DNA from: Fragilaria crotonensis
Lineage: Eukaryota; Bacillariophyta; Fragilariophyceae; Fragilariales; Fragilariaceae
DNA length: 64,000 nt
Assembly: GCA_022925895.1 (NCBI GenBank)
Contig: JAKSYS010000335.1
Span: 1 to 64,000, forward strand
Reading direction: 5' to 3'
The stretch's first letter is position 1. Each line of letters opens with the position of its first letter. Positions 49,901-60,783 of the stretch are shown piece by piece. The translations under genes were made by a program, and so were the position numbers. The notes under the pieces were generated by a model. The model searched no databases and was not told the DNA's origin. It saw nothing but the letters and a program-made list of their open reading frames with translations.

Positions 49901-51470
49901 GGCTTGGTAGGCTTGGATTGTCGCCTGCATCTAAGAGCAGATCCCCCATCATGCTTCGAAGATTCTCGGAGCTGTGGGTGCTAGAGCTGTAGAGCGAGCT
50001 GTCTTGACTGCCAGATCGAAGGATTGCGAGGGCTCTACGTTCCGGCGTGACCTGTTGCGCATCTTCTTGCATTTTGCGGAAGCGTTTTGGAGGGTCTGAG
50101 GTGGCAGACGTTGAAGACGCATCAGTAGTCTCTGTTCCATAGTCCCGTGATCGTGTTGGAGTCCTGAGAGTCGGTTTCATAGACAGTTGTTCACTCTTAT
50201 GGATACTCAATTTCGCAGTAGTACTCACGCGTGACATAGCCTCCTCTTCGGAACTTGGAGACAACGGCACTAGATCACTCACCATCAAACGAATGTGTTC
50301 ATCACTGGTGATGCTTGCATTCTCTGAAATCGCCAAGGATGAATTAGATGATGCCAATTTATTTCGTTGTCTGGACGGTTCAAACCCTCGAATAGCGGGC
50401 CCCTCAGGACTGAATTGCAGGTATGGCGATCCAGCTGGCATTTCATGGCCTTCGTGTATGTGGGTCTGCCTCCGCGACCTGGAGTTTCGAATCACATTGT
50501 CCAGTATCATATCAGTTTCAGAGAACAAATGAGCAACTACGTCATCACCATCATCGTCAGTAGGTCTGTCTGGCTCAACTCTTCGTCGAAGATGTTGGGA
50601 CCGACTACTTTGTCTGTGGGCAGAGGGAATCGTGGCGGATAATTCCGTTGACACCGCCATCGGTACATTGGAATGCTGCCCTCGATAGCCTGCTGGTTCT
50701 TGCTCTCCATCGTAAGTATAGCCAGTCCCTTGTCTCTCCATTTCGAGACGTCTTCGATGCGAACGGTCTTGAGGCGTGGGCATTGCAAGCAGATGAACTG
50801 GTGTCGTTGGCGCAGACTTAGCAGTGTCGGAACGATTGCTAGAGTTATGCTGCACAGCCTCCATCTCCCCATCGTTCGCTACCCTCATCCTACGATCCAC
50901 CGCTCTCGTGTGACGAGATCTATCAGTTGTTGCAGTCATAGAGACCTCAACTCGATTGGGTTTTCGTTCTGAAGAGGCTTCTTGTCCCCTGTAGCCGGCA
51001 GGCTCTTGCTCCCCGTCGTACGTGTTCCCCAAGCCTCGTTCCATTTGCAAACGACGTTTATGAGATCGATCAATAGGTGTTGGCATGGCGAGCAAAGACC
51101 CCCTGGTACTCGAACTGAAATTGCCATCACTCTCTGGAGATGAAACTGGTGTTGCTGTCATAGAAGCGGTCGTTTGACTGGAAGGCGAATTCTTCATTGA
51201 TTGCAACAATCCCCGCTTCTCCAACCTTTCGTAATCTGGTTGGTGCAGCTGTGATTGAGAGACGTCACCTTCAGACATATCCGATGTCGTAATGGTACGA
51301 GGCACCCGAAAGGAAAAGCATGATCGAGTTCCTATCCCTAATTCCTTCATCTCAGCTTGTTGCTGTGCGTGTGGTCGCGCCGCCACTGTCACCACCTTAG
51401 TGCGCCGCCTTCCACTTCGACCATGCGGAGACGGCGTCATGTCATAATACAGCAAGTCAGTGGCTGACAT
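46930..51470 (-). CDS. TPR-repeat protein (kinesin light chain-like), four exons
   Basis: Four minus exons, 51470-49430, 49369-48006, 47948-47382 and 47310-46930, are separated by short GT...AG introns of 60, 57 and 71 bp and join in frame to 1450 residues. The 47382/47381 donor (GTGTAAG) is the least certain junction. Residues 1-500 are disordered and Ser/Arg-rich, with a duplicated module LLAMPTPxDRSHxRRLxMER followed by TYDGEQEPAGYRGQ (about 125-165 and 220-265). TPR clusters lie at about 530-790 and 1140-1420, with kinesin-light-chain-type signatures such as HPLVASAYHNLGMVH, NHPNVAVSLVKIGFLLL and HPSLSRVYNNIACVH. TPR arrays of this kind bind partner proteins, and the cargo here is unknown. 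The linker between clusters is basic and Ser-rich. Confidence 0.85.
49370..49429 (-). other. 60-bp frame-neutral intron of the TPR gene
   Basis: The minus strand reads ATCG/GTACGTGG...CATTTTAG/GCGTGGC. The 60 bases contain no stop in frame, so the reading frame runs through. Splicing is preferred because removal restores the continuous TPR helix NNIGVAHLHLQNF. Confidence 0.75.
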
Positions 51471-53395
51471 GCTTGTTTCTTGTTGCTCTACTGTGCGTTA
51501 CCCAGGTTTGCTATCCGCGCAATCACAACGATCGCAATCACATGATAATATGCAATATTGGTAAGGAGGCGCCGGGCGGGTGCCTCAAAGTCTTCGATGG
51601 ACCAGTACATGTGGCACGAGTACTTCAGTACCGTAACTTCTACTGGACGACTGCCATTACAACGCTCCGAATTTAACTGCGCACCGTGCCGTTCGAGAGG
51701 ACAGAGGGAGTGGAATGAATTGAGTCTTGTCTAAATTGGCAAATTGGCCGACCCACCGTGTGAATGGTAGCAGAGACATGCAGGTTGTGTGTCCTCTCTA
51801 TGCATAGTCGAATGCCCGATGTCGCATGTCTTGTGCTACCGGGTACCGGTAACCGGTACTAGTTCCACTTGTATTATTGTAATAGGGACATGTATGCTAT
51901 AAATTCCTGCAACCTGCAATTATGATAGTCTGAAGCACATGGTACAACATCGCAACGGAACACATAATTTGAGTTGTTTGATTATATTTCTATATCTAGT
52001 GAGGAGGTTTTGCATGTTGGAAATCGATGCGTTGCAGATTCAACGCTCGGCTCGGGTGCGCCGGTACGATTCCTGTTAAGATCCTCCCCCGTGTCCCATG
52101 TTCGTGTCCCATTTCCCATGCGACACCATAATCCATGTGTATATGTTATATGTATGTATATGGTATGCTGTTGGACCTAGTATGTGGTACTGAGTACGCC
52201 ATACAAGTGCCCTAGTTGTACCAGGTACCGGTACGTTGGCTGTGACAGGCGTCGATACAATGAAGTGAATCGTGAATCACGGCCCTACAGTATGGATGAA
52301 CTCCAACAGTGCGCAATAACTGTATACGGTAAACGGAGTATACTTATCAGCAGGAGACAGGTGGATAATGGTACCTGGTATATTGGATGATGGGGAGCTT
52401 GTTGAAGATTAACCACGTACTCCAGGACCATGGTCTACGCTGGTACCTGGTACATACTGACAAACCTCATGCGACCTCAGTTGCTTGGTCTCGCCCTTAT
52501 CGCCAAATTGAATGAAGGATTCAATTATTGGAAGAGGAACAGAGCGTGAATTTTCCAGCAGGAACAGGAAAGGATATTGGAATCAAAATGTTGATTGACG
52601 ATTCGTTTTGTGAAACGGAGTCAATGACAGACAAGCACACAAAGTCAGTACCAGGTACCAATAATTTTGGGTTTCTCATCAATTGAGCCCGCCTTCATGC
52701 AGCGGCGGGTGCAAGCTAGGTCTGAGGTTGACAAAGGGATTGATTAGTTGGTCAGAATTAAAGGTCTAGATACCTTCACAACCTGCTTTGATACATTCAA
52801 CCTCATTGGGGAGTACTACATGCTGCAGGGCTCTTTTGTATGGCAGTACATTTGATGATCTTCTTGTGATGATCTTGGAAGTTGACATTAAAAATGCTCT
52901 CAGACCTCCACATTGTGACAAAGGTGGAATAGACAATTTGTTTATCAACAATAGTTGATGACCCGCTGGAGGTTTTCCTTCCTTTGCTCTCATTGCAATG
53001 GATGGTCTGTCCCTTCATCAGAAGGTGGCGGGTTTTACATGTAACAAATTTGGTACACTGTACCGTTTTTTAAGTCCAGTACAGTGCGTAATATTTTTTC
53101 CACTGTAATATGAAAAGGTTTATGTAATATCTCTTGTATCTTGAATAATTTTTTTCGAGTCCAGTACAGCTGTGTACCCTCTTATGCTACACCCAGCATC
53201 CAATCGTTTCTGTACCTTGGCTGTTGATGTCATAACATCTAGCTGTGGCTGTAAAACCCCTTTTTGGTCGGGTGTAACATCCATTTACGGTTCCTCCTGT
53301 ATACAGTATGACAGTAGTTCAATAGTACAGTGCTCCACTAGTGCAGTTCGCAATACATTCAACGTGTGCTTCTTCCAACCAGTGCTATTTATAAC
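51471..53395. other. Intergenic stretch with decayed sequence
   Basis: The first several hundred bases should hold the TPR gene promoter. Around 51840-52430 palindromic GGTACCGGTAC/GTACC words are frequent. A minus frame at 52766-52993 reads ITRRSSNVLPYKRALQHVVL, which looks like real, formerly coding sequence, perhaps from a mobile element, but I cannot name it. GTCCAGTACAG repeats occur near 53074 and 53159. Confidence 0.4.
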
Positions 53396-55124
53396 TCAAT
53401 GAAGGCATTGACTACCGGTTGATTCGTCCTCTCCAAACTCCGCTGTAAAGCAGTGTGATCTGTCTCTCTCTTGGCCCATTCGTGCTCCAGCACCTCCAGC
53501 CTGTTGCCTCAAACTGTTCATCAGCCACTCCTCGTCCCTTGCATTTCGACTCGCTCTGTCCTCTTGCACCATCTCACACAATACATTGAATTGGAGAATC
53601 CTCTTCAGTCCAGCCCCATATTCGTTTGACGTACCACCATCTGTATGTGTGTATTTTCCCACAATTCGTTTAGACCTTGGGTCCCCCTTCTGTCTTCGTG
53701 ATACCTTTTGATCCACTTGTCAATGTAGGCATCGTAAAGCAGCAACGCAAATGCCTCATCTGAAACTGTGACTACGGGTGCGCCCGTATCATTCGATTTT
53801 GCGTCAGATATGGTAGCCTTGTACTTCTTCCTGTTACCCCATCCCCTCCACACACACATTCTAGTAGTTCACCTGCGAACCACAGGAAAGCCTCCTTTTC
53901 CTCCACCGTCTGCGACTGGCGAAGTTTGCAAAGAGTGTCCATCGAATATGGTGGGGGATCCACCTCATCCACATGATTCTTGATCTTCAGCAGTTTCATC
54001 GCTGCTTCTTGTGCCGACTGTTCGCATGTGCTCCGTTTTGTATTGAGGGCACCCATGACGATGGTCTTGTACATCCTCACAAACTGTGGTGTATCGGCGG
54101 GCTTCTCTTGATCAAGAATCACCTGCATCACCATATCGAAGTATTCTTTACATGTTATGAACTTGACCCCCCGAAAGATAACTGTTTTCACCGTAACTTG
54201 TATGCGATCCCTGATGTTTTTCTTTGTCAATCCCTTGGCAGTTCTGTATGACATGGCGCGTCTCTCTTGTTGTTGTGGCAACAACGTCACTCCATGCTGT
54301 TCAATACCTCCACCTTCCTGCACTTCTTGCGCTGTCCATTCCTGCAAGCCATGGAGACCATTCCCATCTCCAACGAGTCGTTGTTGTCCGTCAACTTGCC
54401 TGCCTTGGAATGGATTTGAGGAGCTCCTGTTGTCAGCTCTTTGTTGGCCTTCACGTCTGACGCCAACTAGGGTATAGTCTCTGGATGGAAGCCCTCCATT
54501 GTTGACAACGTTCGCACCAGTTCCAGCAACATTGCCGTCTCCAACCTTGCCGCCATGCCTGCTGTCAACAAGTGGATAGTCTCTGGATGGAAGCCCTCCA
54601 TTGTTGACAACGTTCGCACCAGTTCCAGCAACATTGCCGTTTCCAACCTGGCTGCCACGCCTGCTGTCAACAAGTGGATAGTCTCTGGATGGAAACCCTC
54701 CATTGTTGACAACGTTGGCACCAGTTCCAACATTCCCGTTTCCAACCTGGCTACCACGTCCGCCGCCAACAAATGGAAAGTCTCTGGATGGAGGCCGTCC
54801 ATTGTCAACAACGTTTGCAGGGGGTGCAACGTTCATATTTCCAATCTGGCCACAGGTTCTGTTGTCAACAATTGGAGGTCCTCTGGATGGACGCCCTCCA
54901 TTGTTCCTTTGAAGTACAACAGGATCATCATCATCGTCTTCGTCACTTACGTTGCTGTCTCCCTCATGCGATGGCGTTTCGAGTTCTGCAGCTCTACTAC
55001 TTCTTGTTGCTCTCGTGTTCACGTTGTTTCCTGCGCGTCTCTTCTTCTGCACACCACCAATCTGACCCACACACTCTGTTTCTGGGTCCTCGTTTTCTTC
55101 ATTCTGCGTCCGTTTGTGCGCCAT
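53396..55124 (-). pseudogene. Protein with 34-residue tandem repeats, frameshifted
   Basis: The frame from 55124 encodes 450 residues. It has a charged N-terminus with an NLS-like KKRR, an acidic run (DEDDDDDP), a Gly/Asn-rich tandem-repeat region (GTGANVVNNGGLPSRDYPLV per unit), a Gln-rich linker and a conserved-looking globular part (KGLTKKNIRDRIQVTVKTVI, then KEYFDMVMQVIL). The frame then slips within a CACACACA run near 53860. The following frame (53605-53859) continues with SDEAFALLLYDAYIDKWI. A second slip in ACACATACA near 53640 leads to the last frame (53396-53716) with LQFNVLCEMVQEDRASRNA. Both slips are in dinucleotide runs, so either sequencing error or mutation is possible. I recall similar repetitive, family-expanded proteins in diatom genomes but cannot name a function. 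Confidence 0.55.
54470..54900 (-). repeat. Five-unit tandem repeat, 99-102 bp period
   Basis: The marker CTGGATGG recurs on the plus strand at 54481, 54583, 54685, 54784 and 54883, spacing 102, 102, 99 and 99 bp, all multiples of three. The outer units are most diverged. It encodes the 33-34-residue repeats of the enclosing reading frame. Confidence 0.9.
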
Positions 55125-56137
55125 GGCTGCTTACCTAATGATTTCGTGACAGTACTTGTCGTTTGGGGATTTTTTCCTTATGGCCGATGCAGTTTTGAGT
55201 TTGATGTATGAGCCTTCCCGCGCACGTATCTGGTTTTGAATGATAGTGTACGTAGTCATGTTACACAAGACCTCTTGTCTGTTTGTGTAATATTGTATTT
55301 ATAATGTATACTATTCTACTTTCTGTAACCTGCACACAGTAACTGTAGTATGTCGTGTTTGCAACATGGTTTTTAAATTGTTTTCTACAGTGCTGTACGT
55401 AGCATGTACTGTTGTGTTTTACGGATGTTCGTGTTTTGAATTGCTGCGCATGAAAGATCAACTACTCCCTGCATATGCATGCATGTAAATAATTTCTTTT
55501 ATTGGCATTGTTCGTTAAGCACGCTTATATTGTTACATATGTACGATAAACGTGGTAAGGATGTCAGTATGTACCATGTAGGAAATCGAATTTTTATGTC
55601 CTAATAGTCCCACTACATGATAATTTCATCTGTTGTACTGGCTGCTACATATAAAATGATGTATATAATTAATACAATTTGTTAACAAAGTGTATCCTGT
55701 GATGTCGCATTCGTTAAGTATGTGTATCTCTAAATTTTGGATGTCATGCAATTAAATCCCTTGTAGTAAATGTGTCATGTATATTAACATGCAAATGATG
55801 CACCCAATTTTCTGTTTCGTAAATAAGTGGTTCAATGATATATTCTGTACTCCGTACTCCAATGTATAGAATCTTTCTAGTTCCGTCCTATGTATTCCAT
55901 ATATAAAAATTCATTGCTGTCTGTAAAGTTTGTTGCCTTGCATGTAGCATTGTAGTAAATCAATTTCATGTTTATCCATTGTCGGAATGAAGTCCCACAT
56001 CGCTGTCTTGTACATATCTTGTTTTCTTTGGTATGTCACGTACTGATTCCCACCGTGAATGTTTTCTCGCACGTTTCCCGCAAAGTTTGCGAATGCTCTC
56101 ACATCATCACTCAAGCTCGTCGATCTTCAAAGCAATC
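55125..56137. other. AT-rich non-coding stretch
   Basis: No gene is seen. The segment is clearly richer in A and T than its neighbours and may include the left terminus of the CACTA-like element that follows, but I found no terminus I can defend. Confidence 0.4.
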
Positions 56138-56626
56138 GTTACCATCCAGTAACACTTGTTTTGTTGTATCTATTGTTGCCATAGTAACAAGTGCTTTGTT
56201 TTGTCCATTGTTGCCATCCAGTAACAGGAGATTGAATACGAGGTGATAGGTACTGACGAGGATTCCTCCTTTTGAATTTGTCCTGCGTAAGTGTTGCTGT
56301 TGATTTGTTACCATCCAGTAACAATCTTTGGTTCTACACTCGCTCGATTCCAAAGTAGTGGCATTTCAACAAGCTTGTCACGCGGTTCGTTTGCTTATCT
56401 CGCCAGTGTCTGGGTGCTTTTGATTCGTTGCCATCCAGTGACGTTGATGTGTACCACAAGGGAAGAGATTGGCCACGAATCACATTCGTTGTATCCAGGC
56501 TTTGATTTGTTGCCATCCAGTAATGATCACTTGCTGTGCAATTGAATGGCAACCGGAGGGAATCATGTTGAGATGTGTTGACATTTGTCTGCTTGCCTCA
56601 GAAGACATTCGTTGCCATCCAGTAAC
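56138..56626. repeat. Seven copies of near-palindromic GTTGCCATCCAGTAAC
   Basis: Copies start at 56138, 56175 (two bases shorter), 56210, 56307, 56427, 56509 and 56611, all in the same orientation. The consensus GTTRCCATCCAGTAAC has inverted GTTAC/GTAAC arms around CATCCA. TGATTYGTT often precedes the motif. Spacers of 20-100 bp are unrelated. Dense short motifs just inside one end of a DNA transposon are typical transposase or TnpA binding sites in CACTA elements, which fits the genes to the right. Confidence 0.85.
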
Positions 56627-56652
56627 TATGTTTACCTGCACTGAACGACATT

Positions 56653-58890
56653 TTGTCACCAGGGATCATGTCCCCATCTCCTTCGGATAACAAACAACGA
56701 GGAAAACGCTCTTCACCACATCGGAAGAAGAGCGTGCAGCGAGACAGTGCGGGCGACCGCAAGCGCAAGGCCAAAGGTTACGAACGTGGTCGTGGTGGTG
56801 CGTCACGACGTCGCGTTTCTCGCGCTGTGTCTGATGTTGTGGGTGGCCGCACTTTCCCGGTGAGCTCTCCCGTTACATCATTGCTGGGTACGAGAATCCC
56901 CGTGTCTTTCCTGGTGTGCCATCAACCAAAGCTGACGGCCAAACCAAGGGCAAACGCAAGGTCTTCGTCCCCAGTGGCGGACAAAGCGCCGCCGTTTTGT
57001 CCAAGGGCCTGCCGAGGCACGTATCCGCTTTTTTCACCGAGCGCTTTCTTCATTACCAGAAGGCACCGGATACTGCTTCTCTGTCTGTCGGGGGTGGTGT
57101 CCCAATTGGTGCCAAAATCTGCAAGACAACATTTGTTGCGAGTATTCACTTCGCGTTCCTTGATACGTTCGGAATTGATAACGTTACTGTGGAGCGGTGT
57201 GAACACATGCGTAGCATCCAATACAAGACAGGAGTTGTGGTCGTCCCTCATGCTCTTGAGGTTGTTGTTCTAGACGCGGTGTTGGCACGGTCCCGAACAC
57301 ACCCGAAGCCACTGTGTAACACACGTGCCACTGTCGACAAGCCTGTCAAGATGCATGTCGATGACGATGCTCTCCTCGATCCATGTCATGATGCCCGTTT
57401 CAGGGCAATGGTGGTAGTCCTTCCCGAAGCTGGTGTGTTCTACTGCCACCGCGAACGCAGGAAAGCTTGCGGGAGTCTTGAACAGTCTCGTTCCACTGGA
57501 CATGAACTGGCTTCGCACACTACGGAATGGCACTTCTCTGAAGAGGTTTGCTAAGAATGGATACATCACCCATCTCTGGGAAGGTGATGGCAACTGCATC
57601 TGGAAGTGGAAGGTCAACCGTGGGTCGCCTGCGTTCAACATACCTTGCAGTCAGTTTGCATCTTTGTCTTCCGCTGTCTTCCGCTTCAACAAATGTCGAA
57701 ACAAGACTGTGTATCACGTTCAACAATGTGCTGACGAAGATTCGCCACGTTTGCCGCCTGACTTTATTGATGGAGAGGATTGCTCTTCCACAATGAGTCG
57801 CAAAGAGCTTCGACGATTGTACCTGATGAAGTACGTCCGGTCGCCATCGGCGCGAAGGGGTTGTCGTCATTATGTTGCGGGTTTCCTCCACCGCAACGTT
57901 GACCCAGAATCAGTTTGGGTCGTAGATGCAGAGATGGAGGGTGACGTTGATCTGAACGTATCAACACACATTCGCCACCCTAGTAAGGGGAATGATTCGG
58001 TTGCCCTTTTTCGTGATTCCATGGTTCAGGTCAGACACCTTCCTGCACTTGGTGAAAGAGCTGTTGCTCTGCTGCGAGACATACACCAGCACGCCACTTC
58101 TGTTCGTGAACGTCGAGGGTCGAGAGGCGTCAGGGGTAATCACGGTGACCACGGTTCCATGCATCCGGTTGGGACCCGAATAATGAAAGATCGCACTGGC
58201 CCCTGGAGAACTCGATATGTGACATCATCATCACCGCGCGAACAACCGGCTCTTGCAGCCTGTGTTCGTGCAGCCGCGCAGCTTGCATCGACGTCTGTTC
58301 CTGCTGTCCTCCGAGTGATGCAGGACATGGAGGATGATGCGGACCTCAAGCCTTCTGGGGGCATGGCCGGTGATGGAACATTTGCTCGCGTGGCGCACAC
58401 GATGGATGTTAGTGTGGACTTGTCGAATGCATCACACTATGACGTCAACGACGCCTCGTCATCATTTGCCATCTGGACGGAAGATTCGCCGGGTACCACG
58501 AACAATTGGTATCTCGTGCTTCCTAATGTATTTGGTAAGAAAACTAGAACTGGTCGCACCTACAACGGTGTTGCGATTAAGTTGACTCATGGTACACTTA
58601 TATCATGGGATGGCCGGCTGATCAGGCACGCCACATCAATAATGGACAGGAAGCCTGGTTGTCATGTTTATGGTACCTTTGGTGCAAAGGCTGCAATTGT
58701 GCATTATGGCGTTCGACGTGCCATCGCTGCGGAGCGACAACGCCGTGCATACGCAATCGCGCGAAGAACTGTCGTGAACTGCGATGATGGTGAACCTATT
58801 GTTGATATAGTTCCGTCGCCTGAATCAAAAGTCATAGTGGACAGCGACGAAGTTGGCTGGATGGCTCCGTATCTTCCGCGGAGTCGGACG
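56653..58890 (+). pseudogene. Element-borne gene with 2OG-dioxygenase-like domain
   Basis: Plus-strand pieces in three frames run on from each other. 56653-56860 has a basic, AT-hook-like start (RKRKAKGYERGRGG). About 56860-57554 has TTFVASIHFAFLDTFGI and VVPHALEVVVLDAVLA. 57470-58890 is the main frame. In the main frame, residues near 58400-58720 read SNASHYDVNDASSSFAIWTE, then WYLVLPNV, GVAIKLTHGTLISWDGRLIR, HATS and HVYGTFGAKA. The order H-x-D, a Gly-rich strand, a distal His and a following basic/aromatic strand matches the double-stranded beta-helix of 2OG-Fe(II) dioxygenases, possibly of TET/JBP type. Position inside a CACTA-like element suggests a role on DNA. Breaks near 56860, 57500 and 58885 indicate decay. 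Confidence 0.5.
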
Positions 58891-60750
58891 ATGACTCATG
58901 GATTGCTGCGTTGGGGAGTGACCTGCATCTCGGTGATGACGTACACTACGACGACGACAGCACTGGTGATGATGGCGTGCCTGTCCCTGATGCCGTTGAG
59001 GGCGATCAGGTCTCCGATAGTGGAATTTGGGACGAGCCTGATATTGCTGCTTGGAGGATTCCTCGACGATCGTTACCCGAGGTGCTGGATGTTGATGATG
59101 ACGAGGAGACTCATTCATCGTCACGATTGGGATCACCATCCAAATCCGGCGATGCATCCTCTGCAAAGTTGCTAAAGTCGCATGTGATTGCATCCGCTTT
59201 TGACAAGCATCTACCCGACTTGATGGCTCCAGGTACGGAATGTTGGAGTTGTGTGGCATGCCACTCACTGTGCATCGACGGTGGTGAAACTTCTTGTCGA
59301 GATGCCCTACGCTTTGTCAGCTCAGGTGGCTCCTTCCGTGGGACTGTGGATGCAAGGAAACACGTCATCCGAATCAGATGCGCCTTACGAATCGACAGAG
59401 GTTGCAACCCTTCTGTCCATTCCTTGGAGGTTGGATTGATGGTAATCGGGTTATCATCCGTGTGTACTACCCGTACTTCCGTGTCAAAAATGGGGAGGTT
59501 GGCTCTCTCTTTGATGTCTTCCACCCACGAAAGGTCACTGCCTTCCATTTGATTCGCGCATCTCGTGTGTTGGTTCCATGTCCCCATCTCCAATTCCATT
59601 TCGAAGAGTTTTGAAACTGTTGTTGCCAGAGTTCACGACGCTGAGAACTGGCATTGAGTGGGTTGATGAGGTGGCATGGTATTACATTCAGATGGTCAGG
59701 TGCAAGACAAGGTATCCGCACATCCTCTCGACTCCACCGGCCTTTGACACATGGATTTATGTCAACGACTACGATTGGGCTGAGTTCAAAAAAGCAACCT
59801 CTCAGAATGTCATGGTTGGCGTTTCCGGTGATGGTGAGGCGGATGCACGGATGGTTGCCATCGAACCTCACTCCCGGAACTTACCTTGGTGGGAAATGCA
59901 TCTACTTCCCATCAATACGCCTACGAGAAGTCTTCGCAAGGAAATTTGAACCCTTTCTGCCTGAGGGTGCTCGAACTCATGCTGGCCAAGAGGAAAGTGA
60001 TGGCCCCTTCCCGCCCTCATGGAATTGACCATCAAAGTATCATGTACTACTTCATGGTCAAGGTGACTGACAGCGATGTCGCCCGTCGCGTGCTTCGGAA
60101 GTGCGATGACGATTCTGATGTGATGATGCGGGAGGCAAAAGGACACCATACCCAGTGGTCTCGCGAAGTAACCAGTGGGGCGCTGACGAGGTATGATGAG
60201 GACGACGCCTTCTTCTGTTATGACCTCAACTCTGAATTGTACGACCGGCGTTTCCGTTGGTATGAACTCAGTAGGTTTGAAGCGGCGAAGGAAGTAGGTC
60301 CAACATTCCAATGGAAATCTCTTCAGAACCTGTCCAAAGCCATGCATCAGATCTTGACTTTGCGAAAGCCCCGGTATTCTTGACTCAATGGGGATAGATG
60401 CAGCTTTGGCAACCGAAACGCTGATCGATGCCTTATGGGAAATGATGACATTCGGATTGAGGTTTGCGATGGTGTTCGACAGGATGTGTCTTTGTGTGAA
60501 AACAGCAATTCCGTGCCTGGCTTCTCCACAGGTTGGTGATCTTCTGTCTGCATTCGCATCAATGATCATAACAAGGGTGCCAGAAGTCGTTCCACGGTAT
60601 GCCTTCGCCTGCGATGATGCATTCCTACTCGAGTCATTGGCACTGAACATGGTGCGCATTCTTCCCTTCAGCAATAGAGATGCTTTCGGTATCCGGGACA
60701 CGTTTGCCAGGATACTGCCAAGACATGGGGTGCGACGCAGGAATGGAAGG
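58890..60750 (+). pseudogene. Decayed downstream coding region of the element gene
   Basis: The plus strand keeps protein-like composition in shifting frames: an acidic stretch (58911-59200, DVHYDDDSTGDDGVPV), then GNRVIIRVYYPYFRVKNGEV, then 59578-59880 (LRTGIEWVDEVAWYYIQMVR), then 59960-60360 (HGIDHQSIMYYFMVKVTDSD, RWYELSRFEAAKEVGPTFQW) and 60370-60750 (ETLIDALWEMMTFGLRF). I do not recognise the domain. It could be the C-terminal part of the dioxygenase-like protein or a second accessory gene. Confidence 0.35.
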
Positions 60751-60783
60751 TAGTACATTTTATATGTTAGAGGACTACATGTT

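Noticed and set aside
55600-55640. CACTACATG at about 55609 as the CACTA element terminus
   Set aside because: Four or five bases are too few, and the right end lies outside the window, so no inverted partner can be tested.
56138-56626. CRISPR-like array of repeats and spacers
   Set aside because: Spacer lengths range from about 20 to over 100 bp, the motif varies, and the host is a eukaryote; subterminal transposon motifs fit better.
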